DNA of 64,000 bases from assembly GCF_004343075.1 (NCBI RefSeq), contig NZ_SLXP01000006.1:1-64000 (forward strand). The letters run 5' to 3'. Within the stretch, counting starts at the first letter, position 1. Every line of letters starts with the position of its first letter. Under the pieces are notes generated by a model. It was not told the origin of the DNA and made no database searches. It was given only the letters and a program-made list of their open reading frames with translations. This document shows positions 16,941 to 26,222 of the stretch, in pieces. Source of the stretch: Rhodovulum marinum (lineage in GTDB: Bacteria > Pseudomonadota > Alphaproteobacteria > Rhodobacterales > Rhodobacteraceae). The translations under genes and the position numbers were made by a program.

Positions 16941-17921
16941 ATGTCACCGCTGATCCAGGGGCTGATGACGATCCTGATCGGGATTGGGGGCTGCGTGGGC
17001 TATTTCTGGCTTTCGAACCTGCTGCTGGACCGGGTGATCTTTCCGGCCCGTGGGCCCGACCAGGGCCGCAACATCACCCGCGCCAACGCGGTGCGCCCCT
17101 GGCTCTTCCTGTTCCCGGCGCTGGCGGCGCTGGGTCTTTACCTCGTCTACCCGGTGGTCGGGTCGTTCTGGCGTTCGCTCTTCAACCGTGACGGTGACAC
17201 GTTCATAGGGCTTGGCAATTACGTGGCGCTTGCCGGCGATGACGGGTTCCGGACTGCGGTCTTCAACAACCTTCTTTGGGTGCTGGTGGTGCCGGCGGCG
17301 GCCACCTTCTTCGGGCTGGTGGCGGCGCAGCTGACCGACCGGCTGCGCTGGGGCAACCTCGCGAAATCCATGATCTTCATGCCGATGGCGATTTCCTTCG
17401 TGGGCGCCTCGCTGATCTGGAAATTCGTCTACGCGAACGAGGCCGATATCGGGTTGATCAACGCGATACGCGCCGCATTGGGCGCGGACAACCCGGTCGA
17501 CGTGATCCAGATCCCGTTCTGGAACAACTTCTTCCTGATGGTGATCCTGATCTGGATCCAGACCGGGTTCGCCATGGTGATCCTGTCGGCCGCACTTCGC
17601 GGCATTCCCGAGGAAACGGTCGAGGCCGCGATCATCGACGGGGCGAACCCGTTCCAGATCTTCTTCAAGATCAAGGTGCCGCAGATCGTGGGCACGATCC
17701 TCGTGGTGTGGACGACGATCACCATTCTCGTGCTGAAGGTGTTCGATATCGTCTACACCATGACGGGCGGCAATTTCGGCACGCAGATCCTGCCCAGTTA
17801 CATGATGAGCTACATGTTCCGCGACGACGGGCGCGCGACGGCCGTGGCCTTCGTCATCATGATCCTGGTGCTGCCGGTGATGGCCTGGAACATCCGGCAG
17901 TCCCGGCGGGAGATGCGCTGA
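16941..17921 (+). CDS. aglF: alpha-glucoside ABC transporter, permease
   Basis: The 326-residue inner-membrane protein is one of two permease subunits of the AglEFGK importer. It has an N-terminal membrane anchor, a second hydrophobic block (LFLFPALAALGLYLVYPVVG), and the ABC-permease EAA-type loop near the C-terminal half (EAAIIDGANPFQIFFKIKVP), which docks to the ATPase. The ATG at 16941 follows the aglE stop by a few bases. Its stop overlaps the aglG start as TGATG. Confidence 0.93.
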   Translation: MSPLIQGLMTILIGIGGCVGYFWLSNLLLDRVIFPARGPDQGRNITRANAVRPWLFLFPALAALGLYLVYPVVGSFWRSLFNRDGDTFIGLGNYVALAGDDGFRTAVFNNLLWVLVVPAAATFFGLVAAQLTDRLRWGNLAKSMIFMPMAISFVGASLIWKFVYANEADIGLINAIRAALGADNPVDVIQIPFWNNFFLMVILIWIQTGFAMVILSAALRGIPEETVEAAIIDGANPFQIFFKIKVPQIVGTILVVWTTITILVLKVFDIVYTMTGGNFGTQILPSYMMSYMFRDDGRATAVAFVIMILVLPVMAWNIRQSRREMR

Positions 17922-19057
17922 TGGCGGGGATCGCGGGGAGGGGAACGCGGCTGGGCTGGGTTATCAACCTCAGCGTGCTGGCGCTGGTGATCCTGTGGCT
18001 GATCCCGACCGTGGGGCTTTTGGTATCGTCCTTCCGCGACCGCGACCAGATTTCCGAAACCGGCTGGTGGAAGGCACCCTTTGCGGTCGAACAGACCTAT
18101 CGCGCGCGGGTCGATGCGGGGGGCGCGGTGGCCGAGGGCACGGGCTTCGTCATCACGGGCAACGTGTTCGAGGCCGCAGGCGTGGGTTCGGGCCAGGTCA
18201 CCGCCTTTGGCGTGACCGGGCGCGATCCGGCGGCCTTTGCGCCGGGCGACATGGCGGAGCTGAGGGGTGGGGGCATGCTGACTGTCGCAGGGGATGGCAG
18301 TTTCCGCGCCACTTCTCCGGAAGAGTTCGGGCGCCGCGGCCCCAGCATCTACTTCCAGGCCGCCACGCCGCCGAAATTCACCCTCGACAATTACCGCCGC
18401 GTGCTGGGCGCCGACGCGATGGACCGCGCCTTCATCAACACGCTGACCGTCACCATCCCCGCCACCATCATCCCGATCCTCATCGCGGCCTTCGCGGCCT
18501 ACGCGCTGGCGTGGATGGAGTTTCCGGGACGGGGCCTTCTGATCGCGGCCATCGTCGGGCTGTTGGTGGTGCCGCTGCAACTGGCGCTCGTCCCACTCTT
18601 GTCGCTGCATTACAAGGTCGGCATCGGGCAGGGCTTTCTAGGGATCTGGATGGCCCATACCGGGTTCGGGCTGCCGCTGGCGGTATATCTGCTCAGGAAC
18701 TACATGGCCGGTCTGCCGCGCGACATCATCGAAAGCGCCAAGGTGGACGGCGCGACCGATTTCCAGGTCTTCACGAAGATCGTGCTGCCGCTGTCTTTCC
18801 CGGCGCTGGCCAGTTTCGCCATCTTCCAGTTCCTCTGGGTCTGGAACGACCTGCTGGTCGCCAAGGTGTTCCTGCCCTCGACCGACGAGGCCAAGGTGAT
18901 GACCGTCAAGATCGCCGATGACCTGCTGGGGTCACGCGGGGGCGACTGGGGCATTCTGGCGGCGGCGGCCTTCACCTCGATCGCGGTGCCGCTTCTGGTC
19001 TTCTTCACCCTGCAACGATACCTCGTCCGCGGCCTTCTGGCCGGGTCGGTGAAATAG
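17921..19057 (+). CDS. aglG: alpha-glucoside ABC transporter, permease
   Basis: The 378-residue second permease has a first membrane helix near residues 12-35, then a polar insertion of roughly 110 residues, probably periplasmic, before the remaining helices. The insertion also occurs in other AglG proteins and makes the protein longer than usual for this permease class. The EAA-type loop is ESAKVDGATDFQVFTKIVLP. The start overlaps the aglF stop by one base, which indicates coupled translation. It forms the membrane channel with AglF. Confidence 0.93.
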   Translation: MAGIAGRGTRLGWVINLSVLALVILWLIPTVGLLVSSFRDRDQISETGWWKAPFAVEQTYRARVDAGGAVAEGTGFVITGNVFEAAGVGSGQVTAFGVTGRDPAAFAPGDMAELRGGGMLTVAGDGSFRATSPEEFGRRGPSIYFQAATPPKFTLDNYRRVLGADAMDRAFINTLTVTIPATIIPILIAAFAAYALAWMEFPGRGLLIAAIVGLLVVPLQLALVPLLSLHYKVGIGQGFLGIWMAHTGFGLPLAVYLLRNYMAGLPRDIIESAKVDGATDFQVFTKIVLPLSFPALASFAIFQFLWVWNDLLVAKVFLPSTDEAKVMTVKIADDLLGSRGGDWGILAAAAFTSIAVPLLVFFTLQRYLVRGLLAGSVK

Positions 19058-19066
19058 GGAGGATAC

Positions 19067-20695
19067 ATGCCCTCGGATCCCGAATGGTGGCGTGGCGCCG
19101 CGATTTACCAGATCTACCCGCGCAGTTTTCAGGACAGCAATGGCGACGGGGTGGGGGACCTGTTGGGCATCGTGGAACGCCTGCCTTACGTTGCGTCCCT
19201 TGGGGTGGATGCAATCTGGATATCGCCCTTCTTTCCCTCGCCGATGAAGGATTTCGGCTATGACGTCTCGGATTATTGCGACGTCGATCCGATCTTCGGA
19301 AGCCTTGCCGATTTCGACGCGCTGCTGGACACCGCGCACGCGCTGGGGCTCAGGGTCATGATCGACCTTGTACTGTCGCATTCCTCGGATCAGCACCCGT
19401 GGTTCATCGAAAGCCGGGCGAGCCGCGATAACCCTCGCGCCGATTGGTATGTCTGGGCGGATCCGAAACCGGACGGGACGCCGCCCAACAACTGGCTTTC
19501 GATCTTCGGAGGGGCGGCCTGGGCCTGGGATGGCGCGCGCGAGCAGTATTATCTGCACAACTTCCTGGCCAGCCAGCCCGACCTGAACCTGCATTGCGAA
19601 ACGGTGCAGGATGCGCTGCTGGATGTCGCGCGGTTCTGGTTGGACCGGGGCGTGGACGGGTTTCGCCTGGATACGATCAACTTTTATTTTGCGGACCGGC
19701 AGTTGCGGGACAACCCGCCGCTGCCCCCCGACGAGCGCAACGACAATATCGCGCCGCGGGTGAACCCCTACAACCATCAGCGCCACCTTCACGACAAGAA
19801 CCAGCCCGAGAACCTGGATTTCCTGCGCCGTTTTCGGGGCGTCCTCGACGGGTATGGCGCCGTGGCCTTGGGCGAGATCGGGGATGCGCAGTGCGACCTT
19901 GAACTGCTGGGCGAGTATACCTCGGGCGGGGACAAGGTGCAGATGTGCTATGCCTTCGATTTTCTTGCCAAGACGCCGCTGACGGCCGCCCGCATCGCCG
20001 AGGTCTATGCCCGGCTTGACCGGGTCGCCGCCGAGGGTTGGGTGTGCTGGGCGCTGTCGAACCACGACGTGATACGCCACGCCACGCGCTGGGATCTGTC
20101 GCCCGCGGCGTTACGCGGATTTACGACCCTGATGATCTGCCTAAAAGGCACGATCTGTCTGTACCAGGGCGAAGAACTGGGCCTGCCCGAGGCCCACGTC
20201 CCCTTCGATGCGCTGCAGGACCCTTATGGCATCGCCTTCTGGCCCGAGTTCAAGGGGCGCGATGGCTGCCGCACGCCGATGGTCTGGTCGGCCGGGGCCT
20301 TGCATGGCGGGTTTTCGACGGCGCCCCGCACCTGGCTGCCGGTTCCGCACGAGCACCTGTCGCATGCGGTCGATCTGCAGGAGCGCGCGCCGGAGGCCCT
20401 TTTGCACCATTACCGTCGCGCGCTGGCCTTTCGGCACGCCAACCCGGTGCTCGCCAAGGGTGCACTGGTCAACATGGTCGCGCAGGGCGACGTGCTGTCC
20501 TTTACCCGGGTGGGAGAGGCGGCCGAGATGTTCTGCGCTGTCAACCTGGGTGACCGGCCCGCGACACTGACCCCGCCCGATGGCGACTGGCTGGCCGTGG
20601 GCGGTGAAATAAATGCGGCCCACCCGGGGGCCGACGGGCTGGTGCACCTGGGGCCTTGGCAGCCCTGCCTGCTGTTGCGCCACGGTGGCGGGTGA
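19067..20695 (+). CDS. aglA: GH13 alpha-glucosidase
   Basis: The 542-residue protein is a glycoside hydrolase family 13 alpha-glucosidase. AIYQIYPRSFQDSNGDGVGD and MIDLVLSHSSDQH mark the barrel, GFRLDT carries the nucleophile D202, GEIGD carries the acid/base E270, and SNHDVIRH carries the transition-state Asp. There is no signal peptide, so it hydrolyses imported alpha-glucosides in the cytoplasm, feeding glucose to Glk. A GGGAGGA site precedes the ATG at 19067. It lies between permease and ATPase genes as in classical agl operons. Confidence 0.94.
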   Translation: MPSDPEWWRGAAIYQIYPRSFQDSNGDGVGDLLGIVERLPYVASLGVDAIWISPFFPSPMKDFGYDVSDYCDVDPIFGSLADFDALLDTAHALGLRVMIDLVLSHSSDQHPWFIESRASRDNPRADWYVWADPKPDGTPPNNWLSIFGGAAWAWDGAREQYYLHNFLASQPDLNLHCETVQDALLDVARFWLDRGVDGFRLDTINFYFADRQLRDNPPLPPDERNDNIAPRVNPYNHQRHLHDKNQPENLDFLRRFRGVLDGYGAVALGEIGDAQCDLELLGEYTSGGDKVQMCYAFDFLAKTPLTAARIAEVYARLDRVAAEGWVCWALSNHDVIRHATRWDLSPAALRGFTTLMICLKGTICLYQGEELGLPEAHVPFDALQDPYGIAFWPEFKGRDGCRTPMVWSAGALHGGFSTAPRTWLPVPHEHLSHAVDLQERAPEALLHHYRRALAFRHANPVLAKGALVNMVAQGDVLSFTRVGEAAEMFCAVNLGDRPATLTPPDGDWLAVGGEINAAHPGADGLVHLGPWQPCLLLRHGGG

Positions 20696-20696
20696 C

Positions 20697-21794
20697 ATGG
20701 CCGATCTGAGATTGACGGGCGTCGGCAAGACCTATGGCGGCACGGTCGAGGTGCTGAAAGGCATCGACCTGGAGATCGCGACGGGTGAATTGATCGTCTT
20801 CGTCGGCCCTTCGGGGTGCGGCAAGTCCACTCTTCTGAGGATGATCGCGGGGCTTGAGAAGATCACCGACGGCACGCTGGAAATCGACGGGGTGCGGATG
20901 AACGACGTGCTGCCGGCGCAGCGCGGTATCGCGATGGTGTTCCAGTCCTACGCGCTTTACCCGCATATGAGCGTGCGCGACAACATGGCCTTCGCGCTGA
21001 AGATCGCGGGCAAGTCGAAGGCCGAGATCGACGCTGCTGTTGCCCGCGCGGCGAAGACGCTGCAGCTGGAACCCTATCTCGATCGTCTGCCCAAGGCGCT
21101 GTCGGGCGGGCAGCGCCAGCGTGTCGCCATCGGTCGGGCCATAGTGCGCGATCCGAAGGTCTATCTTTTCGACGAGCCGCTTTCGAACCTCGACGCGGCG
21201 CTGAGGGTCGCGACGAGGATCGAGATCGCCCAGTTGAAAGAGGCAATGCCCGACAGCACGATGATCTACGTCACCCATGACCAGGTCGAGGCCATGACGC
21301 TGGCCAGCCGCATCGTGGTTCTGGCCGACAAAGGTGTGGCGCAGGTGGGTGCCCCGCTCGAGCTCTACGAGCGGCCGAACTCGGAATTCGTGGCCCGGTT
21401 CATCGGCAGCCCCGCGATGAACCTGTTCGCCGGCGAGGTGGTCGAGGCCGGTGAAACGACACGGGTCAGGCTGGTTGCGGGCGGCGGGAGAATTGCGGCG
21501 AATATCCCCACGCGGCCCGAGGATATCGGTCTGGCGGTCAGGATCGGCATTCGTCCCGAGGACATGGTGGCGACCGACGGCGCGGAATATGCTTTCGAGG
21601 GCCGTGTGGACATCGTCGAGGCGCTTGGCGAGGTGACACAGCTTTATTTCCAACGGACCGACCCCGGGCAGGATCCAGTGATCGCGAAGCTGCCCGGCAT
21701 CCATACCGGACTTCGGGGGCGAGTGGTGCGCATGACCGCGGATGCAGGAAAGGTGCATCTGTTCGCCGGGGGGCGGTCGCTCCTCTGGCGTTAG
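20697..21794 (+). CDS. aglK: alpha-glucoside ABC transporter, ATP-binding protein
   Basis: The 365-residue protein is a sugar-importer ATPase of the MalK/UgpC type. It has Walker A GPSGCGKST, the signature LSGGQRQRVAIGRA, Walker B VYLFDEPLSNLDA and the H-loop THD, followed by a C-terminal TOBE-type regulatory domain. It powers uptake through AglF-AglG. The ATG at 20697 comes one base after the aglA stop; the longer frame from 20613 lies within aglA and is rejected. It is the last gene of the operon. Confidence 0.94.
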   Translation: MADLRLTGVGKTYGGTVEVLKGIDLEIATGELIVFVGPSGCGKSTLLRMIAGLEKITDGTLEIDGVRMNDVLPAQRGIAMVFQSYALYPHMSVRDNMAFALKIAGKSKAEIDAAVARAAKTLQLEPYLDRLPKALSGGQRQRVAIGRAIVRDPKVYLFDEPLSNLDAALRVATRIEIAQLKEAMPDSTMIYVTHDQVEAMTLASRIVVLADKGVAQVGAPLELYERPNSEFVARFIGSPAMNLFAGEVVEAGETTRVRLVAGGGRIAANIPTRPEDIGLAVRIGIRPEDMVATDGAEYAFEGRVDIVEALGEVTQLYFQRTDPGQDPVIAKLPGIHTGLRGRVVRMTADAGKVHLFAGGRSLLWR

Positions 21795-21946
21795 CGCACA
21801 GGCTGTGCCGGTCTTTTCGGCATGTGTTGAGGTTTTGCCCACGGCGTGGGCGTAGTGCCCGTTGGCTGGCGTGCGGGTGGGGCCACGGCGTTGATCTTGA
21901 TGAACGCGTCGTGAAGCGTACTGGCGTTCCGAGCAAGGAAACGACC

Positions 21947-22186
21947 ATGCCGATATATGCCTATCGCTGCGGGGCCTGTGGAGCGTCCTGCGAACTTTTG
22001 CAGCGCAGCACCGATGCACCGCCCGTATGCCCTGAATGCGGCGGCGCCGAGATGAAACAGCTTCCCTCTCGTATAGCGCCCCAGGGCCGGCTGGCCGGTG
22101 ATCTGGCCAGCGCCCGCCGGCAGGCCGCGAAAGAGGGACATTTCAGCAATTACTCGAAGGCTGAAAAGGCCAACTTGAAATCCTGA
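21947..22186 (+). CDS. FmdB-type zinc-ribbon protein
   Basis: The 79-residue protein begins MPIYAYRCGACGASCELLQR and has CPECGG further on. The four cysteines in two CxxC pairs form a zinc ribbon typical of the FmdB/CxxC_CXXC_SSSS family. The C-terminus is basic and polar. Family members are thought to be small regulatory or metal-binding proteins; the function here is unknown. The ATG at 21947 follows an AAGGAAAC site. It converges with the TRAP permease gene. Confidence 0.82.
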   Translation: MPIYAYRCGACGASCELLQRSTDAPPVCPECGGAEMKQLPSRIAPQGRLAGDLASARRQAAKEGHFSNYSKAEKANLKS

Positions 22187-22196
22187 CCGCGCCAAT

Positions 22197-23597
22197 TCAC
22201 GCGAAACTTGGCAGCCAGAGCACGATTCCAGGCACCATGATCAGAACCGCGATGGTAATCGCGTCGGCGATGAAGAAGGGGGTCACGCCCTTGAACACGT
22301 CCTGCACGGTCAGGTCGTCGCGCACACCGGCCACCACGAAACAGTTCAGCCCGATGGGCGGTGTGATCAGGCAGAACTCGGCCATCTTGACCACGAGAAT
22401 TCCGAACCAGATCGCGCACATCGGTCCCGACATGCCGAAGGCGCTGTCCTCGGCCGAGACGAACTCGCCCCCGTTCAGTGCCATAACGGCGGGGTAGACC
22501 ACCGGAAGCGTCAGAAGCAGCATTCCGATGGCGTCCATGAACATGCCCAGCACGGCATAGGCCAGTAGGATCAGCACCAGCGTCAGCATTGGCGATTGAT
22601 CCAGCGAGGTGATCCAGTCCGAAAACGCGCCGGGCAGGTCGGCGAAGCCGAGGAAGCGCACGTAGATCAGCACGCCCCAGATGATCGTGAAGATCATCAC
22701 CGACAGCCGCGCGGTCTCCAGCAGCGCGTCCTTGAACTGCGGCCAGCGCATGCCGCGCCAAAGGGCCATCAGGAAAACCACGAAGGCGCCGATCGCGCCG
22801 CCCTCGGTGGGCGTGCCCCAAGCGTCGCCCCCGAACGGGTTGTAGACGAAGAAGATGATCGTCACGACGACGAAGACGATGGGCAGCGCCGGGGGCAGGG
22901 CGCGGAACCTCTGTCCCCAGGTGAAGCCCCGCACCGGCGGGCCGAAATTCTTCAGCGTGAGTGCAAGCCCGACGATGAGCAACCCGTAGATACAGGCCGA
23001 GACGACGCCGGGGATAAAGCCCGCCAGCAGCAGCTTTCCCACGTCCTGTTCGACGATGATCGCATAGATCACCAGGATCGCCGAAGGCGGGATCAGGCTG
23101 GCCAGCGTGCCACCTGCGGCCACGACGCCCGCGGCGAAGCGCTTGTCGTAGCCGATCTTGAGCATCTCCGGGATCGCGATCCGGGCAAAGACCGCGGCCG
23201 TGGCGACCGAGGCGCCCGATACGGCGGCGAAGCCAGCCGTGGCAAAGACGGTGGATACTGCCAGCCCCCCGGGCACCCAGGCGATCCAGCGTTTCGCCGC
23301 CTCGAACAGCGCGCGTGTGAGGCCCGCGTAGTAGGCGAGATAGCCGATCAGGATGAAGGTCGGGATCAGTGACAGCGCCTGGCTGGCCACCTTGGAGTGG
23401 GGCACCTGGCCCGCGGTCTTGACCGCGACGGTCAGCGCCCAGAGGAAGTCGTCACCGGCATAGCCCTTCTTGGACCAGAAGATCCAGACAAGGCCCACCA
23501 GCCCGGCGAGCGCCGCGGCAAAGGCCACGCGCATCCCCAGCACCACCACAAGGAACAGCCCCGCCGTGACCCAGATGCCGATGTCGATGGGTTCCAT
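22197..23597 (-). CDS. dctM: TRAP transporter large permease, DctM type
   Basis: The 466-residue protein has about twelve hydrophobic helices and carries the transport channel of a tripartite ATP-independent periplasmic transporter. Motifs such as ALSLIPTFILIGYLA and GGTLASLIPPSAILVIY are typical of DctM. The start at 23597 (MEPIDIGIWVTAG) is chosen because the longer frame adds Arg/Gly-rich residues that overlap dctQ. It is the last of three genes on this strand, 11 bp behind dctQ. Confidence 0.93.
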   Translation of the reverse strand: MEPIDIGIWVTAGLFLVVVLGMRVAFAAALAGLVGLVWIFWSKKGYAGDDFLWALTVAVKTAGQVPHSKVASQALSLIPTFILIGYLAYYAGLTRALFEAAKRWIAWVPGGLAVSTVFATAGFAAVSGASVATAAVFARIAIPEMLKIGYDKRFAAGVVAAGGTLASLIPPSAILVIYAIIVEQDVGKLLLAGFIPGVVSACIYGLLIVGLALTLKNFGPPVRGFTWGQRFRALPPALPIVFVVVTIIFFVYNPFGGDAWGTPTEGGAIGAFVVFLMALWRGMRWPQFKDALLETARLSVMIFTIIWGVLIYVRFLGFADLPGAFSDWITSLDQSPMLTLVLILLAYAVLGMFMDAIGMLLLTLPVVYPAVMALNGGEFVSAEDSAFGMSGPMCAIWFGILVVKMAEFCLITPPIGLNCFVVAGVRDDLTVQDVFKGVTPFFIADAITIAVLIMVPGIVLWLPSFA

Positions 23598-23608
23598 CCT
23601 GCCGCCCC

Positions 23609-24241
23609 CTATCCGTCCGCACCCGAGACATGCTCGGCCTCGGCGGCGGCCTGTTCGGCGGCCGATTGCACCAGCGGTACCGCGACGGGTTCCACGAGCC
23701 CCAGCACGAACGCCCGGCCATACGCCCAGAGTTGCAGCCCGAGGCGCAGGCACAGCACCGAGAAGGCGACCGGCGCCAGAAGTTTGGCCGGCCACAAAGG
23801 CAAGTTGATGTCAAAACTGGAATCCCTGCTCCACATCGGTGCGGCGAAATCGAAGCTGCGCTGGAAATGCGCCCAGGTGCCCCACACCAGCAGCGCCATC
23901 AGGATCAGCATCGCGAACGTCGTAAGGAACTCCGCCGCCCACAAGAATCGCCCCTTGAGCGCGCCGATCAGGATGTCCATCCGTATATGGCCACCGTCGC
24001 GCTGGGTGAACGAGATGCCCATGAAGGCGATCAGCGGCATCGCCTGCTGGATCCAGTCGACATAGCCGGGCACCGGCTGGTTCAGGAAATTGCGCCCACC
24101 GACCGACATCACCGCCAGCACCATCAGCGCGAAGACCGCGAGGCCGGACAAAAGCGCCAGCACCCGCTCGACGCGGTACAGCACACGGTCAAGACGGCTG
24201 AGGAGGCTGTCATCCTCAAGCACGGGGACATGGGCGGCCAT
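23609..24241 (-). CDS. dctQ: TRAP transporter small permease, DctQ type
   Basis: The 210-residue protein has four hydrophobic helices with the DctQ signature FMGISFTQRDGGHIRMDIL in the middle. It forms the membrane complex with DctM. It is slightly longer than many DctQ proteins, with an Ala/Glu-rich C-terminal tail. It lies between dctP and dctM; a strong stem-loop separates it from dctP. The start at 24241 gives a sensible cytoplasmic N-terminus. Confidence 0.92.
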   Translation of the reverse strand: MAAHVPVLEDDSLLSRLDRVLYRVERVLALLSGLAVFALMVLAVMSVGGRNFLNQPVPGYVDWIQQAMPLIAFMGISFTQRDGGHIRMDILIGALKGRFLWAAEFLTTFAMLILMALLVWGTWAHFQRSFDFAAPMWSRDSSFDINLPLWPAKLLAPVAFSVLCLRLGLQLWAYGRAFVLGLVEPVAVPLVQSAAEQAAAEAEHVSGADG

Positions 24242-24259
24242 GGGGTTTTCTCCCGGCGA

Positions 24260-24290
24260 GCACCGTCCGCGCGGGACGCGCGGACGGTGC
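24260..24290 (-). terminator. 14-bp perfect stem-loop between dctP and dctQ
   Basis: A perfect 14-bp inverted repeat (arms 24260-24273 and 24277-24290) with a 3-nt loop lies between dctP and dctQ. There is no following T-run, so it is more likely a 3'-end stabiliser or partial attenuator than a full terminator. Such elements commonly raise the amount of binding protein over permease. Confidence 0.8.
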
Positions 24291-24298
24291 GTCAGGGG

Positions 24299-25303
24299 TT
24301 ATTGTCCGACCATGCCGGTCACGAAGTCGTAAAGCTCCTGCGCAGGCAGGCCGCGGGCGCTGTTCTCTTCGATCCAAGCCGTGGCGGCCGGACCCGCGGC
24401 GGCTGCCTTGAAGGCGGCGATTTCTTCGGGGCCATAGCTGACCCGTTCGATCCCGCGTTCATCAAGCGCCGGGCCCCATTTGGCCATCGTCTGGTTGTTG
24501 TAATAGTCGATGTAGTATTCCAGCGCCTCGTCGACCGAGCCCAGAAGCGCCGTGCGTTCGGTGTCACTCAGAGCATTCAGCGCGTCGGTGTTGATCACGA
24601 CGGGGCAGTTCACGGTGCCGGGGTTCAGGTTGGTCGTCCACCAGCTGCCGGTTTCGATCGTGCCGAAGGACATGTGGGCATGCGGCGCAAAGGAAACCGC
24701 CTTGACCACGCCCGAATCCAGCGCCTGGCGCACTTCGGTCGCCGACATCGAGGTGGGCACCGCGCCGATCGTCTCCATCGCGGCGCCGATACCGCCGGTG
24801 GCGCGCACGCTCAGCCCCTTGAAATCGTCCAGCGTGCGGGGCGCGTCGCCCACGCCCACGAAATTGTACTGCGGCAAGGGCGAGGGCATCAGCAGCGTGG
24901 CGTTCCAGCGGGCCAGGTCGGCCTTGACCGCCGGGTGGTCGTAGAGCGCCATGGAAATCTCGCGCTCCTGCTCCAGGCTTTCGACGCCGAGGAATGGAAG
25001 TTCCAGAACGGTGATCGAGGGGTTCTTGTCGCGATGATAGCCCGCGCAGAACTGCGCCATCTCGAAGGCACCGATGGAAATGCCGTCAAGGTTCTCTGTG
25101 TTCTTGGACAGCCCGCCATAGGAGATGTTCAGGGTGAATTCTCCCCCGGTCTTTTCGCTGACCAGCTCCGCCAGCTTCTCGACATGCTCGGTAAAGGCGC
25201 GGCGCTTGCCCCAGAGCGAGACGTTCCACTCGGTGGCCAGCGCCTCGCTGGCGAAGGCGAAGGTCATGCTCGCGGCAACGGCCGCCGTGGTCAGCGTTTT
25301 CAT
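24299..25303 (-). CDS. dctP: TRAP transporter substrate-binding protein, DctP type
   Basis: The 334-residue periplasmic protein has a Sec signal peptide ending around ALA-TEWNV. The central LSVRATGGIGAAMETIGAVP contains the conserved Arg that contacts carboxylates in this family. It delivers a carboxylate-containing solute to DctQM; the ligand cannot be identified from sequence. The start at 25303 follows a GGGAGG site; the frame to 25384 adds residues before a clear signal peptide and is rejected. Confidence 0.92.
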   Translation of the reverse strand: MKTLTTAAVAASMTFAFASEALATEWNVSLWGKRRAFTEHVEKLAELVSEKTGGEFTLNISYGGLSKNTENLDGISIGAFEMAQFCAGYHRDKNPSITVLELPFLGVESLEQEREISMALYDHPAVKADLARWNATLLMPSPLPQYNFVGVGDAPRTLDDFKGLSVRATGGIGAAMETIGAVPTSMSATEVRQALDSGVVKAVSFAPHAHMSFGTIETGSWWTTNLNPGTVNCPVVINTDALNALSDTERTALLGSVDEALEYYIDYYNNQTMAKWGPALDERGIERVSYGPEEIAAFKAAAAGPAATAWIEENSARGLPAQELYDFVTGMVGQ

Positions 25304-25946
25304 GGATCGAACCTCCCAAGTCTTTTCATTGGGGCAGAGAGTAACGGGCAGGGGCGGGGCGGCAAGGGAAAACTGGCCGGGCATGGGCTTGCGTGGGCGG
25401 TGCGGTTGGGCCGCTCTGCCATAGGGTCAAAGGGGGGGGGCGGAGAGCGATATCGGCCATTTCGTTCGTTGATTGGCGATCTGGGCATCGTCGCCGCCGC
25501 GGGTGGTGGCGATGCTCGTGGCGTTCATGCCGAGTTGGCTCGTCTTGGTGCCAAGAGGGCGTGGGCTCGGCGCCTTGGCCTTTAGCGATCCTTTCGCGGT
25601 AGGACGGGTCTAGCCGGGCCTTCCTTGCCGGAATGCGGAGGAAGTCCGGTCACCGCGTGGATCGACCGCGCCCGCCACAGCCCGCTGCATGCCGTCCGCG
25701 CCGGACCAAAGCTGGCGCTGATCTGGATGGTGACGCTGTTGCTGTTGGGCTTTGCGTTCGGCGTGCTTTGGGCCTTCGTCGAGCGGGGTATAATAGGGGG
25801 TCTCGGGTGGTATTCGACGCCCTTTCTTGGATCGCCCGCGGGCCTGTCGGGACATTCTGATCCGGTTGGCCCTCACGGTGGGCTGATTGGACGGTGGCGC
25901 GCGGCGCGAGTAGGATGTGCACGATCACCCAAGCCCGGAGGCCCCC
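25304..25946. other. 643-bp intergenic region with a candidate small membrane reading frame
   Basis: No known gene is recognised here. A homopolymeric run of G lies near 25431-25440. From about 25625 (TTG) a plus-strand frame encodes VTAWIDRARHSPLHAVRAGP followed by one strong membrane helix (LALIWMVTLLLLGFAFGVLW), with coding-like third-position bias. It has no good ribosome-binding site, and its tail runs into the next gene in another frame. It may be a small membrane protein or the remains of one. The rest shows nothing clear. Confidence 0.3.
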
Positions 25947-26222
25947 ATGATCCGCCCCGCCGCTCTTGCCCTGCTTGCCGCCCTGACGGGCGTGCCTGTC
26001 ATGGCGCAGTCGCAACTGGCCCGGGATGTCCTGCCCGAGTTACGCCGCGCGGGCGTTTCGCAGGACTGTATCTCGCGGCTGAGCCAGCATGATTTCGCCG
26101 CGATCAAGGGCATCCGCGATTCCATCACCCTCAGCCCGGGTAACAAGCTGCGCGAGATGAAGTTTCGCGCCGAGCGGGGTTGCGGCGAAACCCGGTCTTT
26201 CATCTTCGATATCTTCAACTAG
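25947..26222 (+). CDS. small secreted protein, unknown function
   Basis: The 91-residue product begins with a Sec-type signal peptide (MIRPAALALLAALTGVPVMA) and leaves a small mature protein of about 70 residues with two cysteines (QDCIS and RGCGE), which could form a disulfide in the periplasm. The ATG at 25947 has GGAGG upstream. It converges with speB and their ends overlap by 4 bp. No family is recognised, though similar small proteins are common in Rhodobacterales. Confidence 0.65.
   Translation: MIRPAALALLAALTGVPVMAQSQLARDVLPELRRAGVSQDCISRLSQHDFAAIKGIRDSITLSPGNKLREMKFRAERGCGETRSFIFDIFN

Noticed and set aside
23630-25585. 651-residue plus-strand open frame across the TRAP genes
   Set aside because: It is antisense to dctQ and dctP, which have clear signal, membrane and family motifs.
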